A stretch of 55,517 nt of DNA from Nonomuraea deserti (GTDB lineage: Bacteria; Actinomycetota; Actinomycetes; Streptosporangiales; Streptosporangiaceae): positions 1 through 55,517 of the forward strand of contig NZ_SMKO01000042.1 of the NCBI RefSeq assembly GCF_004348685.1, in the 5' to 3' direction. Position numbers and translations under genes: made by a program. This document shows, piece by piece, positions 17,746-25,288 of this stretch. Positions within the stretch are counted from its first letter, which is position 1; every line of letters begins with the position of its first letter. The notes below the pieces were generated by a model, which worked only from the letters and a program-made list of their open reading frames with translations, was not told the DNA's origin and made no database searches.

Positions 17746-19163
17746 ACGAGCGCGGCGAGCTGACCGGCGGGCACGGATCCGTGGAAAGCCTCGTCTCCCC
17801 CCAGGAGATGGTGGAGAGGGCGCTGGAGCTCTCCCGCAACGACGGCTGCGTGGTGCTGGTGAACGAGGGGTCCACGGCCAACCTGCGCTTCGCGGGCAAC
17901 ACGCTGACCACCAACGGCGTCGCCCGCACGTCGCGGCTGACCGTGATCTCGATCGCGGGGCAGGGCGTCGGGGTGGTGTCGCGGTCCGCCGTACGCGAGG
18001 ACCAGCTCGCCGGCGTGGTGGCGGCGGCCGACGCGGCGGCCCGCGAGGCCCGGCCCGCCGAGGACGCCGGTGACCTCGTCGCGGGCGTCCCCGCCTCGCC
18101 CGACTGGAGCGAGGCGGTACGACCGACCGACATCGGGGTGTTCGGCGGGTTCGCCCCCGCGCTCGGCGACGCGTTCGCCGCCGCGGAGACCGGCGGAGGC
18201 AAGCTGTACGGGTTCGCCCAGCACAAGCTGACCACGACGTTCCTCGGCTCGTCCACGGGCCTGCGGCTGCGCCACGACCAGCCGGCCGGGAAGCTCGAGC
18301 TCAACGCCAAGTCCGCCGACATGAAGCGTTCGGCGTGGACCGGCGTGTCCACACTCGACTTCACCGACGTCGACGTGGCGGCGCTCGGGTCCACGCTGGC
18401 GCAGCGGCTGGAGTGGGCCAAGACGCGGGTCGACCTGCCGGCGGGCCGCTACGAGACGCTGCTGCCGCCGAGCGCGGTGGCCGACCTGATGCTCTACATG
18501 TACTGGTCGTCGGGCGCCCGCGACGCGCTCGACGGGCGTTCGGTGTTCGCCAGGCCCGGCGGGGGCACCCGGGTGGGCGAGCAGCTGGCCACGCTGCCCG
18601 TCTCGCTGTCGAGCGACCCGGGGGCGCCGGGCATCGGGTGCGCGCCCTTCGTGGCGGCCCACACCTCCGACAGGGACAGCTCGGTCTTCGACAACGGGCT
18701 GCCGCTGGGGCCGACCGGCTGGATCACCGACGGCCGACTCGACGCGCTGCTGCAGACCCGCCACTCGGCGGGGCTGAGCGGGCTCCCGGTGACGCCGGGG
18801 ATCGGCAACCTGATCATGTCGGGTCCCGGCGACGGCAGGTCGCTGGACGAGATGATCGCCTCCACCAGGCGCGGGCTCCTGGTCACGTGCCTGTGGTACA
18901 TCCGCGAGGTCGACCCCCAGACGCTCCTGCTGACGGGGCTGACCAGAGACGGCGTCTACCTGATCGAGCACGGCGAGATCGTGGGCGAGGTGAACAACTT
19001 CCGCTTCAACGAGAGCCCGGTCGACCTCCTGGCGCGGCTGTCGGAGGTGGGCGCGAGCGAGCGCACGCTGCCGAGGGAGTGGGGCGACTACTTCCAGAAC
19101 ACGGTCATGCCGCCGGTGCGGGTGCCCGACTTCAACATGTCCACGGTGAGCCAGGCGAGCTGA
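17742..19163 (+). CDS. tldE: TldE/PmbA, non-catalytic partner of TldD
   Basis: A 473-residue PmbA/TldE homologue that forms the other half of the protease and lacks the HExxxH motif. Recognisable blocks are RFAGNTLTTNGVA, RLPAGRYE-like LPAGRYETLLPPSAVADL, FDNGLPLGPTG and the end FRFNESPVDLLARL. Its GTG overlaps the tldD stop. No obvious RiPP precursor adjoins, so a general proteolytic role is more likely than peptide maturation. Confidence 0.94.
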   Translation: MNERGELTGGHGSVESLVSPQEMVERALELSRNDGCVVLVNEGSTANLRFAGNTLTTNGVARTSRLTVISIAGQGVGVVSRSAVREDQLAGVVAAADAAAREARPAEDAGDLVAGVPASPDWSEAVRPTDIGVFGGFAPALGDAFAAAETGGGKLYGFAQHKLTTTFLGSSTGLRLRHDQPAGKLELNAKSADMKRSAWTGVSTLDFTDVDVAALGSTLAQRLEWAKTRVDLPAGRYETLLPPSAVADLMLYMYWSSGARDALDGRSVFARPGGGTRVGEQLATLPVSLSSDPGAPGIGCAPFVAAHTSDRDSSVFDNGLPLGPTGWITDGRLDALLQTRHSAGLSGLPVTPGIGNLIMSGPGDGRSLDEMIASTRRGLLVTCLWYIREVDPQTLLLTGLTRDGVYLIEHGEIVGEVNNFRFNESPVDLLARLSEVGASERTLPREWGDYFQNTVMPPVRVPDFNMSTVSQAS

Positions 19164-19170
19164 CCCGGCC

Positions 19171-19206
19171 GCCGTCTGCCGTCCGTCCGCCGTCTGCCGT
19201 CCGTCC
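19171..19206 (+). repeat. Two tandem 18-bp units after tldE
   Basis: The 18-base unit GCCGTCTGCCGTCCGTCC occurs twice in perfect tandem and continues into further CCGTCCGT-like sequence up to about 19230. It occupies the space between the convergent tldE and phosphatase genes. No terminator hairpin is obvious here. Confidence 0.8.
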
Positions 19207-19248
19207 GTCCGTCGTCGGTCTGTCCGTCCGCTGCGGGGGCGGGCGGAC

Positions 19249-19815
19249 TCAGCGGGGGCCCAGCAGGGCGCCCAGGGCGTGGCTGAGCGACTCGCCGAGC
19301 GTCTTCGCGCACGTGTCGTAGCCCTCGGGCGGGCCTCCGTAGGGGTCGAGCACGTCGGGCGCCGGCTGCCGGCCGCGCCGCCCGGCGGCCGACTCGACGA
19401 TCGCCCGCGCGCGCTCCGCGGTGTCGGACCGGTAGCGGCGCTGCCCCGTGCCCGCCGCGAGCGCGGCGAACTCGGGCAGCGTGAACGTCTTGCGCGCGGC
19501 GGCCGGGTCGAGCCCGACCGCGACGGCGGCGTGCCCGGCCTCCATCGTCAGCAGCAGGTCGGCCGACCTGACCAGGTCGGGGTCGAGCTGCCTGGCCCGG
19601 TGCGCCCGGCCGTCGAGGCCAAGCCGGGCGAGCGTGGCGAGCGCGTGCGGCGCCATCGGATGGCCTGTCAGCGCGTGCACCCCCGCGCTCCCCGTGGCGG
19701 CGGGCAGGCCCGTGCCGGCGAGCATCGCCCTGGTGATCACCTCCGCCATGGCGGAACGGCAGATGTTCGCCGTGCACACGAGCAGGATGCGGAACTCACC
19801 GTTCACGTGGGCCAA
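19249..19815 (-). CDS. Low-molecular-weight protein tyrosine phosphatase
   Basis: A roughly 188-residue LMW-PTP. The P-loop C-x5-R-S (CTANICRS, Cys14 to Arg20) holds the nucleophile, and the general-acid Asp lies in the late DPYGGPPEGYD segment. Such enzymes dephosphorylate tyrosine kinases of polysaccharide export, arginine-phosphorylated proteins or signalling proteins. Start choice is uncertain: the TTG at 19815 and a GTG at 19806 both lack a good ribosome site. It stands alone, followed by dodecin on the same strand. Confidence 0.88.
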   Translation of the reverse strand: MAHVNGEFRILLVCTANICRSAMAEVITRAMLAGTGLPAATGSAGVHALTGHPMAPHALATLARLGLDGRAHRARQLDPDLVRSADLLLTMEAGHAAVAVGLDPAAARKTFTLPEFAALAAGTGQRRYRSDTAERARAIVESAAGRRGRQPAPDVLDPYGGPPEGYDTCAKTLGESLSHALGALLGPR

Positions 19816-19837
19816 TCTAGCCGGTGGCGCCCGGCGC

Positions 19838-20050
19838 TCAGGCGTCTTCCAGGCGGAAGCCCACCTTCATGCCGACCTGGAAGTGCGCGACCTCGCCGGC
19901 GTCGAGGTGGCCACGGATTTCCGTCACCTCGAACCAGTCGAGGTGGCGCAGCGTCTGTGAGGCCCTCCTGAGGCCGTTGCGGATCGCCTCGTCGACGCTC
20001 TCCCCCGAGGTGCCGACGATCTCGGTGACCCGGTACGTACGGTCCGTCAT
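19838..20050 (-). CDS. Dodecin (flavin-storage protein)
   Basis: A 70-residue dodecin, which assembles into a dodecameric shell that binds flavins or related cofactors. MTDRTYRVTEIVGTSGES, the helix VDEAIRNGLRRASQTLRHLDWFEV with the flavin-stacking Trp, and the beta-strand GEVAHFQVGMKVGFRLED cover the whole fold. AAGGAGGA lies eight bases before the ATG, suggesting strong translation. It is divergent from the DUF3099 gene. Confidence 0.95.
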   Translation of the reverse strand: MTDRTYRVTEIVGTSGESVDEAIRNGLRRASQTLRHLDWFEVTEIRGHLDAGEVAHFQVGMKVGFRLEDA

Positions 20051-20139
20051 CTCCCGTCCTCCTTACTCGAAGGCCATGATCGCATGACCTGCCTCCACGT
20101 CCGGGGGCGCCGTCGCGCCCTGCTCATCCGAGGTCTACC

Positions 20140-20463
20140 GTGGAGGGTATGAAGGGGTGGCGCAAGAAGCCGGACGTTCACGCCGTCACAGACGCCAGGC
20201 CGTCGCTGACCGCGGACATTCGCAAACGTGAGATCAGCTACCTCATCAAGATGGGCATCCGGACGATCTGCCTGATCCTGGCGGTCGTGGTGCCGCTTCC
20301 GTGGCCGTACAGGCTGCTGTTCATCGCCGGCGCGGTCTTTTTGCCATACATAGCCGTAATCGGGGCCAATGAGAGGGGCCAGGCTGCCCCGCCTCCTACC
20401 TTTCAGTCGCCGGAGGCTAACCAAACCGAGATACCGCTGCATCGACGCGAGATCGGGTCGTGA
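20140..20463 (+). CDS. DUF3099 small membrane protein
   Basis: A 107-residue actinobacterial DUF3099 protein. VTDARPSLTADIRKREISYLIKMGIRT precedes two closely spaced hydrophobic helices (about 43-60 and 63-78), and the tail is Pro/Gln-rich and likely disordered. Function is unknown. The GTG at 20140 has GAGG six bases upstream; the ATG at 20149 has a GGAGGG too close to use. It is followed directly by the 6C-like RNA promoter. Confidence 0.85.
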   Translation: MEGMKGWRKKPDVHAVTDARPSLTADIRKREISYLIKMGIRTICLILAVVVPLPWPYRLLFIAGAVFLPYIAVIGANERGQAAPPPTFQSPEANQTEIPLHRREIGS

Positions 20464-20470
20464 CTAAGTC

Positions 20471-20502
20471 TTGACGCATCCCATGGGTTGTAGGTGTACG
20501 CT
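20471..20502 (+). promoter_or_regulatory. Promoter of the 6C-like RNA
   Basis: TTGACG (20471-20476) is a good -35 for the principal sigma factor. A -10 is present as TGTACG (spacer 18) or TACGCT (spacer 20). Either would start transcription at about 20508-20510, immediately before the first hairpin. Confidence 0.6.
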
Positions 20503-20508
20503 TTAGCC

Positions 20509-20625
20509 AAGCGCTCCGGTCCCCCGTCGGAGTGCTGGTGCCGGCGTTCCGGGCCCCCGTCGGAACGCCGATGAAGCGACGCCGGGTGGTTTGCCCCCGT
20601 AACCACCCGGCGTCGCCCCTTTCCG
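20509..20625 (+). ncRNA. 6C-like small RNA with three C-loop hairpins
   Basis: Three consecutive hairpins have loops of identical size and near-identical sequence. Stem 1 is 20511-20518/20528-20535 (8 pairs, one G-U), stem 2 is 20542-20551/20561-20570 (10 perfect pairs), and stem 3 is 20576-20591/20601-20616 (16 perfect pairs). The nine-base loops are GTCCCCCGT, GGCCCCCGT and TGCCCCCGT. C-rich loops of this kind define the actinobacterial 6C RNA family, whose members usually show two such hairpins. The third, with its long stem and CCCTTTCC tail, may also be the terminator. A covariance search would settle family membership. Confidence 0.75.
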
Positions 20626-20691
20626 GAAGTTTTTGATCAGTGCGACGCCGCCGGGCGAGTCGGGTAGGGCTGCTTTCCCGAAATCGTTTAC

Positions 20692-20737
20692 ACCCCTCTG
20701 CCCCTCATTTCACAGGGAACTTTCAGGGGGCAGGGGG
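20692..20737. terminator. Imperfect inverted repeat downstream of mobA
   Basis: CCCCTCTGCCCCT (20693-20705) faces AGGGGGCAGGGGG (20725-20737) across a 19-base loop, with a few mismatches. It lies 27 bases beyond the mobA stop on the minus strand and could terminate that transcript. Apart from this and the 6C-like RNA, I see nothing in the 300 bases between the DUF3099 and mobA genes. Confidence 0.35.
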
Positions 20738-20763
20738 CTTGACTTCAGCAGTTCGTTCGAGTG

Positions 20764-21555
20764 TCAGTCGTCGGTCAACGTCTCAGTGGTCGCCTGCGAC
20801 CAGTTTTTCGCCAATGTGATCAGTTTGGCCACGGCGTCCTCGGGTGCGGTGCCGGCGCCCTGGGCGAGCCCGAGCAGATAGGCGGTCAGGGGCGCGGCCG
20901 GCCTGGCGACGCCGTGCGCGACCTCCTTGGTCAGGTCGAGAATCAGGTCACGGTCCACGGTGGCCGGGTCGATGCCGAGTTCCTTGCAGGCCAGGGCGGT
21001 CCATTCGTTGAGCACGTTCATACGAGCCTCCTCCAGATCGTCCATTGTGTCGCAGTCGAACCACGGCCGCCCGCGCAGTGCCAGGCGCACGGTCACGAGC
21101 GGGCCCAGCAGGCCCTTGAGCGAGCGTCCCCGATAGTCCGCGAGTGCCGCCTTCAGTTCGGCGGCCGGCCAGGCGCCGGCCAGCCACTGCTCGCGCCCGC
21201 CCGCGTCCACCAGCACGACCCCGCCCGCCCGCTCGGCGGCCCGGAGCATGGCCGTCACGTGGGCCGCCGTCATGAAGGGCAGGTCACCGGCGAGCAGGAC
21301 CACCCACGGCGCGGTCACCTCGTTCAGGCCGGCGGCGAGCGCTGGCACGGGGCCGCTGCGCGGGGGATCCTCCCTGACGAACACGACACCCGGGATCGAG
21401 CGCTCGGGGCCGGCCACGATCGCCTTCCTGGCGCCCGCGACGGCCGCGACCACGTGCTCGACCAGGGTACGTCCGCCCACGGTCAGGCCGGGCTTGTCCG
21501 CCCCGCCCAGCCTGCGCGCCGCTCCCCCGGCCAGGATCACCGCGTCGAAATCCAC
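20764..21555 (-). CDS. mobA: Molybdenum cofactor guanylyltransferase fused to DUF6457
   Basis: The N-terminal part (about residues 1-175) is MobA, which adds GMP to molybdopterin: AVILAGGAARRLGGADKP is the GTP-binding loop and LLAGDLPFM carries the metal-binding Asp. From residue 179, MNVLNEWTALACKELGID starts a DUF6457 domain (about 85 residues) often found with MobA. The GTG at 21555 follows GGGGGTGAGG and gives the usual short lead to the loop. An internal ATG at 21021, exactly at the DUF6457 boundary, has AGGAGG five bases upstream and could yield the free domain. moaA lies upstream on the same strand, beyond a minisatellite. Confidence 0.88.
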   Translation of the reverse strand: MDFDAVILAGGAARRLGGADKPGLTVGGRTLVEHVVAAVAGARKAIVAGPERSIPGVVFVREDPPRSGPVPALAAGLNEVTAPWVVLLAGDLPFMTAAHVTAMLRAAERAGGVVLVDAGGREQWLAGAWPAAELKAALADYRGRSLKGLLGPLVTVRLALRGRPWFDCDTMDDLEEARMNVLNEWTALACKELGIDPATVDRDLILDLTKEVAHGVARPAAPLTAYLLGLAQGAGTAPEDAVAKLITLAKNWSQATTETLTDD

Positions 21556-21709
21556 ACCCTCACCCCCGGCTCCGTCCACCGCGCACCTCACCACATCCTC
21601 CGCCCGCACGACGCGGGCCCACTCCTAAGGCGGCCCCAGGAGCGCGGGCACATGTCCCTCATGCAGCGTTGCCGCGGTCCGGTCGGCTGGATGCCGTGTC
21701 ACGTGGCTC

Positions 21710-21913
21710 CACCCTTCCGGGACGGCCGGACGCCCTGGCCCTGATGGCTCGCCTTCCGGGCAGCCAGATGCCCCGGCACGACGCCTCGCCTGCCGGGCGG
21801 CCAGAAACCCCGGCGCGACGGCCCGCCTTCCATGGCGCCGGATGCCCTGGCGCGGGGGTTGGCGTTCCGGGCGGGCGGATGCCCTGGCGCGGCGGGTCGC
21901 GTTCTGGCATCCG
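21710..21913. repeat. Minisatellite of 37-bp units between moaA and mobA
   Basis: Four full 37-base units start at 21748, 21785, 21822 and 21859, each with the core CGCCTTCCGGGC followed by GATGCCCTGGCGCG. A looser unit precedes them from about 21710 and a partial one follows to about 21913. Units share roughly 70-80 percent of positions. There are no spacers, so this is not CRISPR. It fills most of the 391-base gap between mobA and moaA; the rest (21556-21709) shows no gene. Confidence 0.8.
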
Positions 21914-21946
21914 TGGCCACCCCGTTACCGGTCGCGCCGCCGGGGG

Positions 21947-22936
21947 CTAGCCGCCGATGGCGGACATGGGGCGGGCGGGCTGGAGGAAGGACGGGTCGTC
22001 GATGCCGTGCCCGGCGCGCTTGCGCGCGACGGCCGCCATCCACCTCTCGGCCAGTTCGTCGTCGGACGCGCCCGCGCGCATGGGGGTCTTGAGGTCGGAC
22101 TCCTCGGTGGCGAACAGGCAGTTGCGCACCTGGCCGTCGGCGGTGAGCCGGACCCGGTCGCAGGAGCCGCAGAACGGGCGCGTCACCGAGCCGATCACGC
22201 CCACCCGCGCCGGCCCGCCGTTCACGAGGAACCGTTCGGCGGGGGCGCTGCCGCGCTCCTCCAGGTCGTCGGCCGTCAGGTCGAACGAGGCGGACAGCAG
22301 GTCGAGGATCTCGTCGGCGGTGACCATGCCCTCGCGGCTCCAGCCGTGCTGGGCGTCGAGCGGCATCTGCTCGATGAAGCGCAGTTCGTAGCCCTGGTCG
22401 AGGCACCAGCGCAGCAGCGGCACCGCCTCGTGGTCGTTGACGCCGCGCATGAGGACCGCGTTGACCTTGACGGGTCGCAGGCCCGCCTCGTCGGCCGCGG
22501 CCAGCCCGGCGATCACGTCGGCGTGCCGGTCACGGTGCGCGAGCCGCTTGAACGTGCCCGGGTCGAGCGTGTCGAGCGAGATGTTGACCCGGTCGAGCCC
22601 GGCGTCGGCCAGCGCGCCGGCCAGGCGGGCCAGGCCGATGCCGTTGGTGGTGAGCGACACCTGCGGCCTGGGGGTGAGCGCGGTGGTGCGTGCGACGACG
22701 TCGGCCAGCTCGCGCCTGAGCAGAGGCTCGCCGCCGGTGTAGCGCACCTCGGTGATGCCCAGCCGCTCTACGCCGATCGTCACCAGGCGGACGATCTCGT
22801 CGGCGGTGAGCAGCTGCGGGTTGGGGAGCCAGTCGAGCCCTTCAGGCGGCATGCAGTAGGTGCAGCGCAGGTTGCACTTGTCCGTGAGGGACACCCGCAG
22901 ATCCGTCGCCACCCGTCCGAACGAGTCTCGCAACAT
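21947..22936 (-). CDS. moaA: GTP 3',8-cyclase MoaA
   Basis: A radical-SAM enzyme that rearranges GTP to 3',8-cyclo-H2GTP in molybdopterin synthesis. The 329-residue protein has the N-terminal cluster Cys21-x3-Cys25-x2-Cys28 (CNLRCTYC), the GGEPLLRREL strand, the C-terminal substrate-side cluster CGSCDRVRLTADGQVRNC and the conserved final Gly-Gly. The ATG has AGGAGGTGA upstream, which also holds the stop of a 30-codon leader frame. Confidence 0.96.
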   Translation of the reverse strand: MLRDSFGRVATDLRVSLTDKCNLRCTYCMPPEGLDWLPNPQLLTADEIVRLVTIGVERLGITEVRYTGGEPLLRRELADVVARTTALTPRPQVSLTTNGIGLARLAGALADAGLDRVNISLDTLDPGTFKRLAHRDRHADVIAGLAAADEAGLRPVKVNAVLMRGVNDHEAVPLLRWCLDQGYELRFIEQMPLDAQHGWSREGMVTADEILDLLSASFDLTADDLEERGSAPAERFLVNGGPARVGVIGSVTRPFCGSCDRVRLTADGQVRNCLFATEESDLKTPMRAGASDDELAERWMAAVARKRAGHGIDDPSFLQPARPMSAIGG

Positions 22937-22943
22937 GGGGCCG

Positions 22944-23036
22944 TCACCTCCTGTTCGTTCGCCAGGGGACCAGACTATGACGCATGCCAGGAGGCGCTTG
23001 CCATCGCCCCTCCTTGCCAGGACAACACATCTCCAT
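22944..23036 (-). CDS. Short upstream peptide with Cys-Cys, before moaA
   Basis: A 30-codon frame starting MEMCCPGKEGRW and ending PWRTNRR, preceded by GGGAGGAA nine bases before the ATG. Its TGA overlaps the moaA ribosome site and lies seven bases before the moaA ATG. The position, adjacent Cys codons and embedded Shine-Dalgarno suggest a regulatory leader that couples moaA translation to its own, perhaps sensing cysteine or sulfur supply for the Fe-S enzyme. This is inference; no homologue is known to me. Confidence 0.45.
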   Translation of the reverse strand: MEMCCPGKEGRWQAPPGMRHSLVPWRTNRR

Positions 23037-23076
23037 CTTGATCGATTCCTCCCGGGTACGCGAACCGGGCCCCGCC

Positions 23077-24051
23077 TCAGCCGGCGAGGGCGGCGTCGTC
23101 CGCCGCGGTGTCCTCATCCGTCCAGGCGTCCTCCGGCGGGTGGGCCAGGTGCCAGCGCACCGACGCGGCGACGTGCGCGGCCGGGTCGCCCGGCGCCCAG
23201 CCGAGCAGTGTCCGGGCCCGGGCCACGGACACCACCAGGTGCTGGGCGGGCGCACCCGACAGCGCCAGGTCGGGCGGGATGCGGTCGTCCGGCACCCGTT
23301 CCAGCCGGGCCCGCGAGCCGGCGGCGCCGAGGATCTGCTCGAACCAGGCGCCCATCGTCACCGTGGCCGTCTCCCCCAGGTTGACGGCCAGGCCGTCGGC
23401 GGAGCGGTGGTCGAGGGCCGACAGGACGCCGGTCGCCAGGTCGTCGACGTACCCCTTGGTCCAGAGCAGGTTGGCGGCGCCGACCGGGATGCGTTCGCGG
23501 CCGGCGCGGACGCGGCGCAGGATCGGCTCCTCCCTGCGCTGCCAGTCGTGCGGGCCGTAGATCAGCGGCAGCCGCAGGACGACGGCGCCGCGCGCCAGCC
23601 ACCGCTCCTCCACGTCGAGCTTCTCGTAGTCGTCGGGCACGCCGGGGAAGCCTTTGCCGCGGTGGGGGTGGCGTTCGCGGCGCAACGCGGAATCCTCGCT
23701 GATCGGTACGGGGGCCAGGCAGCGTCCCGTCTGCAGGCCCGCGAACGCTTCGTACACGTCCTGGCTGGACAGCACCACTGTGGGCACGTGCGGCAGCAGC
23801 GGCAGGACGGCGTCCACGTCGGCGCCGGTGAGCGCGTGGGTGTCGACCACGGCCTGCGGCGCGAAGTCCTTGATCCGGGTGGCGTGACGCGCCAGGTCGT
23901 GACGGTCGGTGTGCAGGTGGACGCCCGGCACGCCGGGTGCGGAACGGTCGGACCCACGGTGCACGAGGAGGAGTTGGTCGCCGCGGGCCGCGAGGCGTTC
24001 GGCTATGCGGCGCCCGAGGAACCACGTGCCGCCCAGCATCAGGACTCTCAT
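23077..24051 (-). CDS. NAD-dependent epimerase/dehydratase family protein
   Basis: A 324-residue extended or atypical SDR. It has GGTWFLG at residues 7-13, VVLSSQDVYEAF in the catalytic Ser region, and DDYEKLDVEERWLA, where a Tyr and Lys may replace the classical YxxxK. RLPLIYGP and YVDDLATGVLSAL are typical of the family. It resembles the group that includes reductases and chloroplast RNA-binding-like proteins with weakened catalytic motifs. The substrate is unknown. The ATG follows GGGTGGGGGC, a plausible ribosome site. The HxlR gene upstream ends 38 bases earlier on the same strand. Confidence 0.8.
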   Translation of the reverse strand: MRVLMLGGTWFLGRRIAERLAARGDQLLLVHRGSDRSAPGVPGVHLHTDRHDLARHATRIKDFAPQAVVDTHALTGADVDAVLPLLPHVPTVVLSSQDVYEAFAGLQTGRCLAPVPISEDSALRRERHPHRGKGFPGVPDDYEKLDVEERWLARGAVVLRLPLIYGPHDWQRREEPILRRVRAGRERIPVGAANLLWTKGYVDDLATGVLSALDHRSADGLAVNLGETATVTMGAWFEQILGAAGSRARLERVPDDRIPPDLALSGAPAQHLVVSVARARTLLGWAPGDPAAHVAASVRWHLAHPPEDAWTDEDTAADDAALAG

Positions 24052-24089
24052 GCCCCCACCCTGCCCCATCCGGGACCCCGTGGGGCGGG

Positions 24090-24458
24090 CTAGGGCGTGC
24101 CCGCGTGCCAGGTCTCGCGGGCGCGCATCAGCTCGGCCAGGTGTTTCCTGGACCATTCGCAGCCGGCGTTCATCGGCTCGAGGAGGCTGCGGCCGAGGGC
24201 GGTCAGCTCGTACTGGACGCGCGGCGGGATCTCGTCGTATGCGGTCCTGGTGAGCAGGCCGTCGCGTTCCATGGCGCGCAGGGACTCGGTGAGCACCTTG
24301 GGGGTGATGCCGCGCAGCGGCCGCTGGAGCTCGGTGAAGCGCCGCGGGCCCGCTTCGAGGCAGCGGATGATCTTCGCGGTCCACTTGTCGCCGACGCGGA
24401 TGGGCGCGGCGGTCGGAGGACATCCGCGGAACATGTCCGGATCGAGAGGCTCGGCCAT
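24090..24458 (-). CDS. HxlR-family transcriptional regulator
   Basis: A 122-residue HxlR protein with GDKWTAKIIRCLEAGPRRF, LRGITPKVLTESLRAMERDGLL (recognition helix) and PPRVQYELTALGRSL (wing). The single Cys in RGCPP could be a redox sensor, as in several family members. The ATG at 24458 is favoured because TACGAT ends seven bases upstream, giving a leaderless transcript; an ATG at 24467 lies within that box. It is divergent from an NmrA-like oxidoreductase, its probable target. Confidence 0.87.
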   Translation of the reverse strand: MAEPLDPDMFRGCPPTAAPIRVGDKWTAKIIRCLEAGPRRFTELQRPLRGITPKVLTESLRAMERDGLLTRTAYDEIPPRVQYELTALGRSLLEPMNAGCEWSRKHLAELMRARETWHAGTP

Positions 24459-24465
24459 GCCCGTC

Positions 24466-24513
24466 ATCGTAGGTAACTATCGTTGCGGAAAGCGACGTCC
24501 CGCCCTCTACCGT
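24466..24513. promoter_or_regulatory. Divergent HxlR/NmrA promoter region
   Basis: On the minus strand TACGAT (24466-24471) is a -10 for the HxlR gene. On the plus strand TTGCGG (24483-24488) and TACCGT (24508-24513), with a 19-base spacer, can serve the NmrA-like gene. The sequence GTAGGTAACTATCG between them is partly symmetric and resembles HxlR operators, so the regulator could block both directions. Confidence 0.5.
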
Positions 24514-24563
24514 CGGCGTGGGCGGCCGGGGAGTCCGGCCGCCGGGAGAACGGAGCGTGGACG

Positions 24564-25211
24564 ATGAGCAGGATCGTGGTGTTCGGCGCCGGGGGACGGG
24601 CCGGGACGCGGGTGGCGGCGGAGGCGGCAGGGCGCGGGCATGAGGTGACGGCCGTGGTACGGGATCCCGCGAAATATCCGAATCTGTCGAGTGAGAGCGT
24701 ACGGGTGGTCGCCGGGGACGTCACCGACGCCGACCGGGTGGCGGCGGTGGCGGCGGGTCATGACGTGGCCATCCAGGTCACGGCCCGGCTGGACATGCCG
24801 TCGGAGGAGTTCTTCACGGCGGCCTCGCACGCGCTCGTGGACGGGCTGTCGCGGGCCGAGGTGTCCCGCCTGGTGGCGCTGGGCATCGGCAGCCTGCTGG
24901 AGGTCTCACCCGGGGTCCGGCTCATGGACACGCCCGGCTTCCCCGCGGACGCCCGAGCGTTCTCGCTGGGACACGCGGCGCAACTGGGGGTGTTCGAGAA
25001 GTCGGCGCTGGACTGGGTGGTGCTGGCGCCGCCGCCGGTCTTCCTGGACGATCAGGCGGCCAGGACGGGCCGTCACCGGATCGGAGGCGGGCAGGTGCCA
25101 GCGTCCGGCGAGGGCGATCCCGTGCTCTCGTACGCCGACCTCGCGGCGGCCCTGGTGGACGAGGCAGAGACGCCCCGGCACCACCGCGTCCAGGTGGCCG
25201 TGTCGTACTGA
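24564..25211 (+). CDS. NmrA-like NAD(P)-binding protein
   Basis: A 215-residue atypical SDR with FGAGGRAGTRVAAEAAGRGHEVTAVVRDP as the N-terminal Rossmann unit (GxxGxxG) and VVAGDVTDADRVAAV as the next strand. LGIGSLLEV and VVLAPPPVF follow the family of NAD(P)H-binding quinone reductase-like proteins. HxlR regulators commonly control such genes after electrophile stress. There is no classical YxxxK, so it may be a sensor or a weak reductase. Confidence 0.83.
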   Translation: MSRIVVFGAGGRAGTRVAAEAAGRGHEVTAVVRDPAKYPNLSSESVRVVAGDVTDADRVAAVAAGHDVAIQVTARLDMPSEEFFTAASHALVDGLSRAEVSRLVALGIGSLLEVSPGVRLMDTPGFPADARAFSLGHAAQLGVFEKSALDWVVLAPPPVFLDDQAARTGRHRIGGGQVPASGEGDPVLSYADLAAALVDEAETPRHHRVQVAVSY

Positions 25212-25249
25212 GGCCGCCCGGGGCGGCGCGGCGGGTGGGCGCACATGCC

Positions 25250-25279
25250 GGACGCCCGGCCTGGTGAGGCCGGGCGTCC
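25250..25279. terminator. Bidirectional terminator hairpin
   Basis: A perfect 12-bp stem (GGACGCCCGGCC / GGCCGGGCGTCC) closes a six-base loop TGGTGA. It lies between the converging NmrA-like and Ig-like genes, 38 and 9 bases from their stops, so it can end both transcripts. Confidence 0.75.
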
Positions 25280-25288
25280 GAGGTGTGA

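Noticed and set aside
21710..21913. CRISPR array
   Set aside because: The 37-bp units are contiguous and degenerate, with no unique spacers and no cas genes nearby. The same holds for the 35-bp array at 39965-40170.
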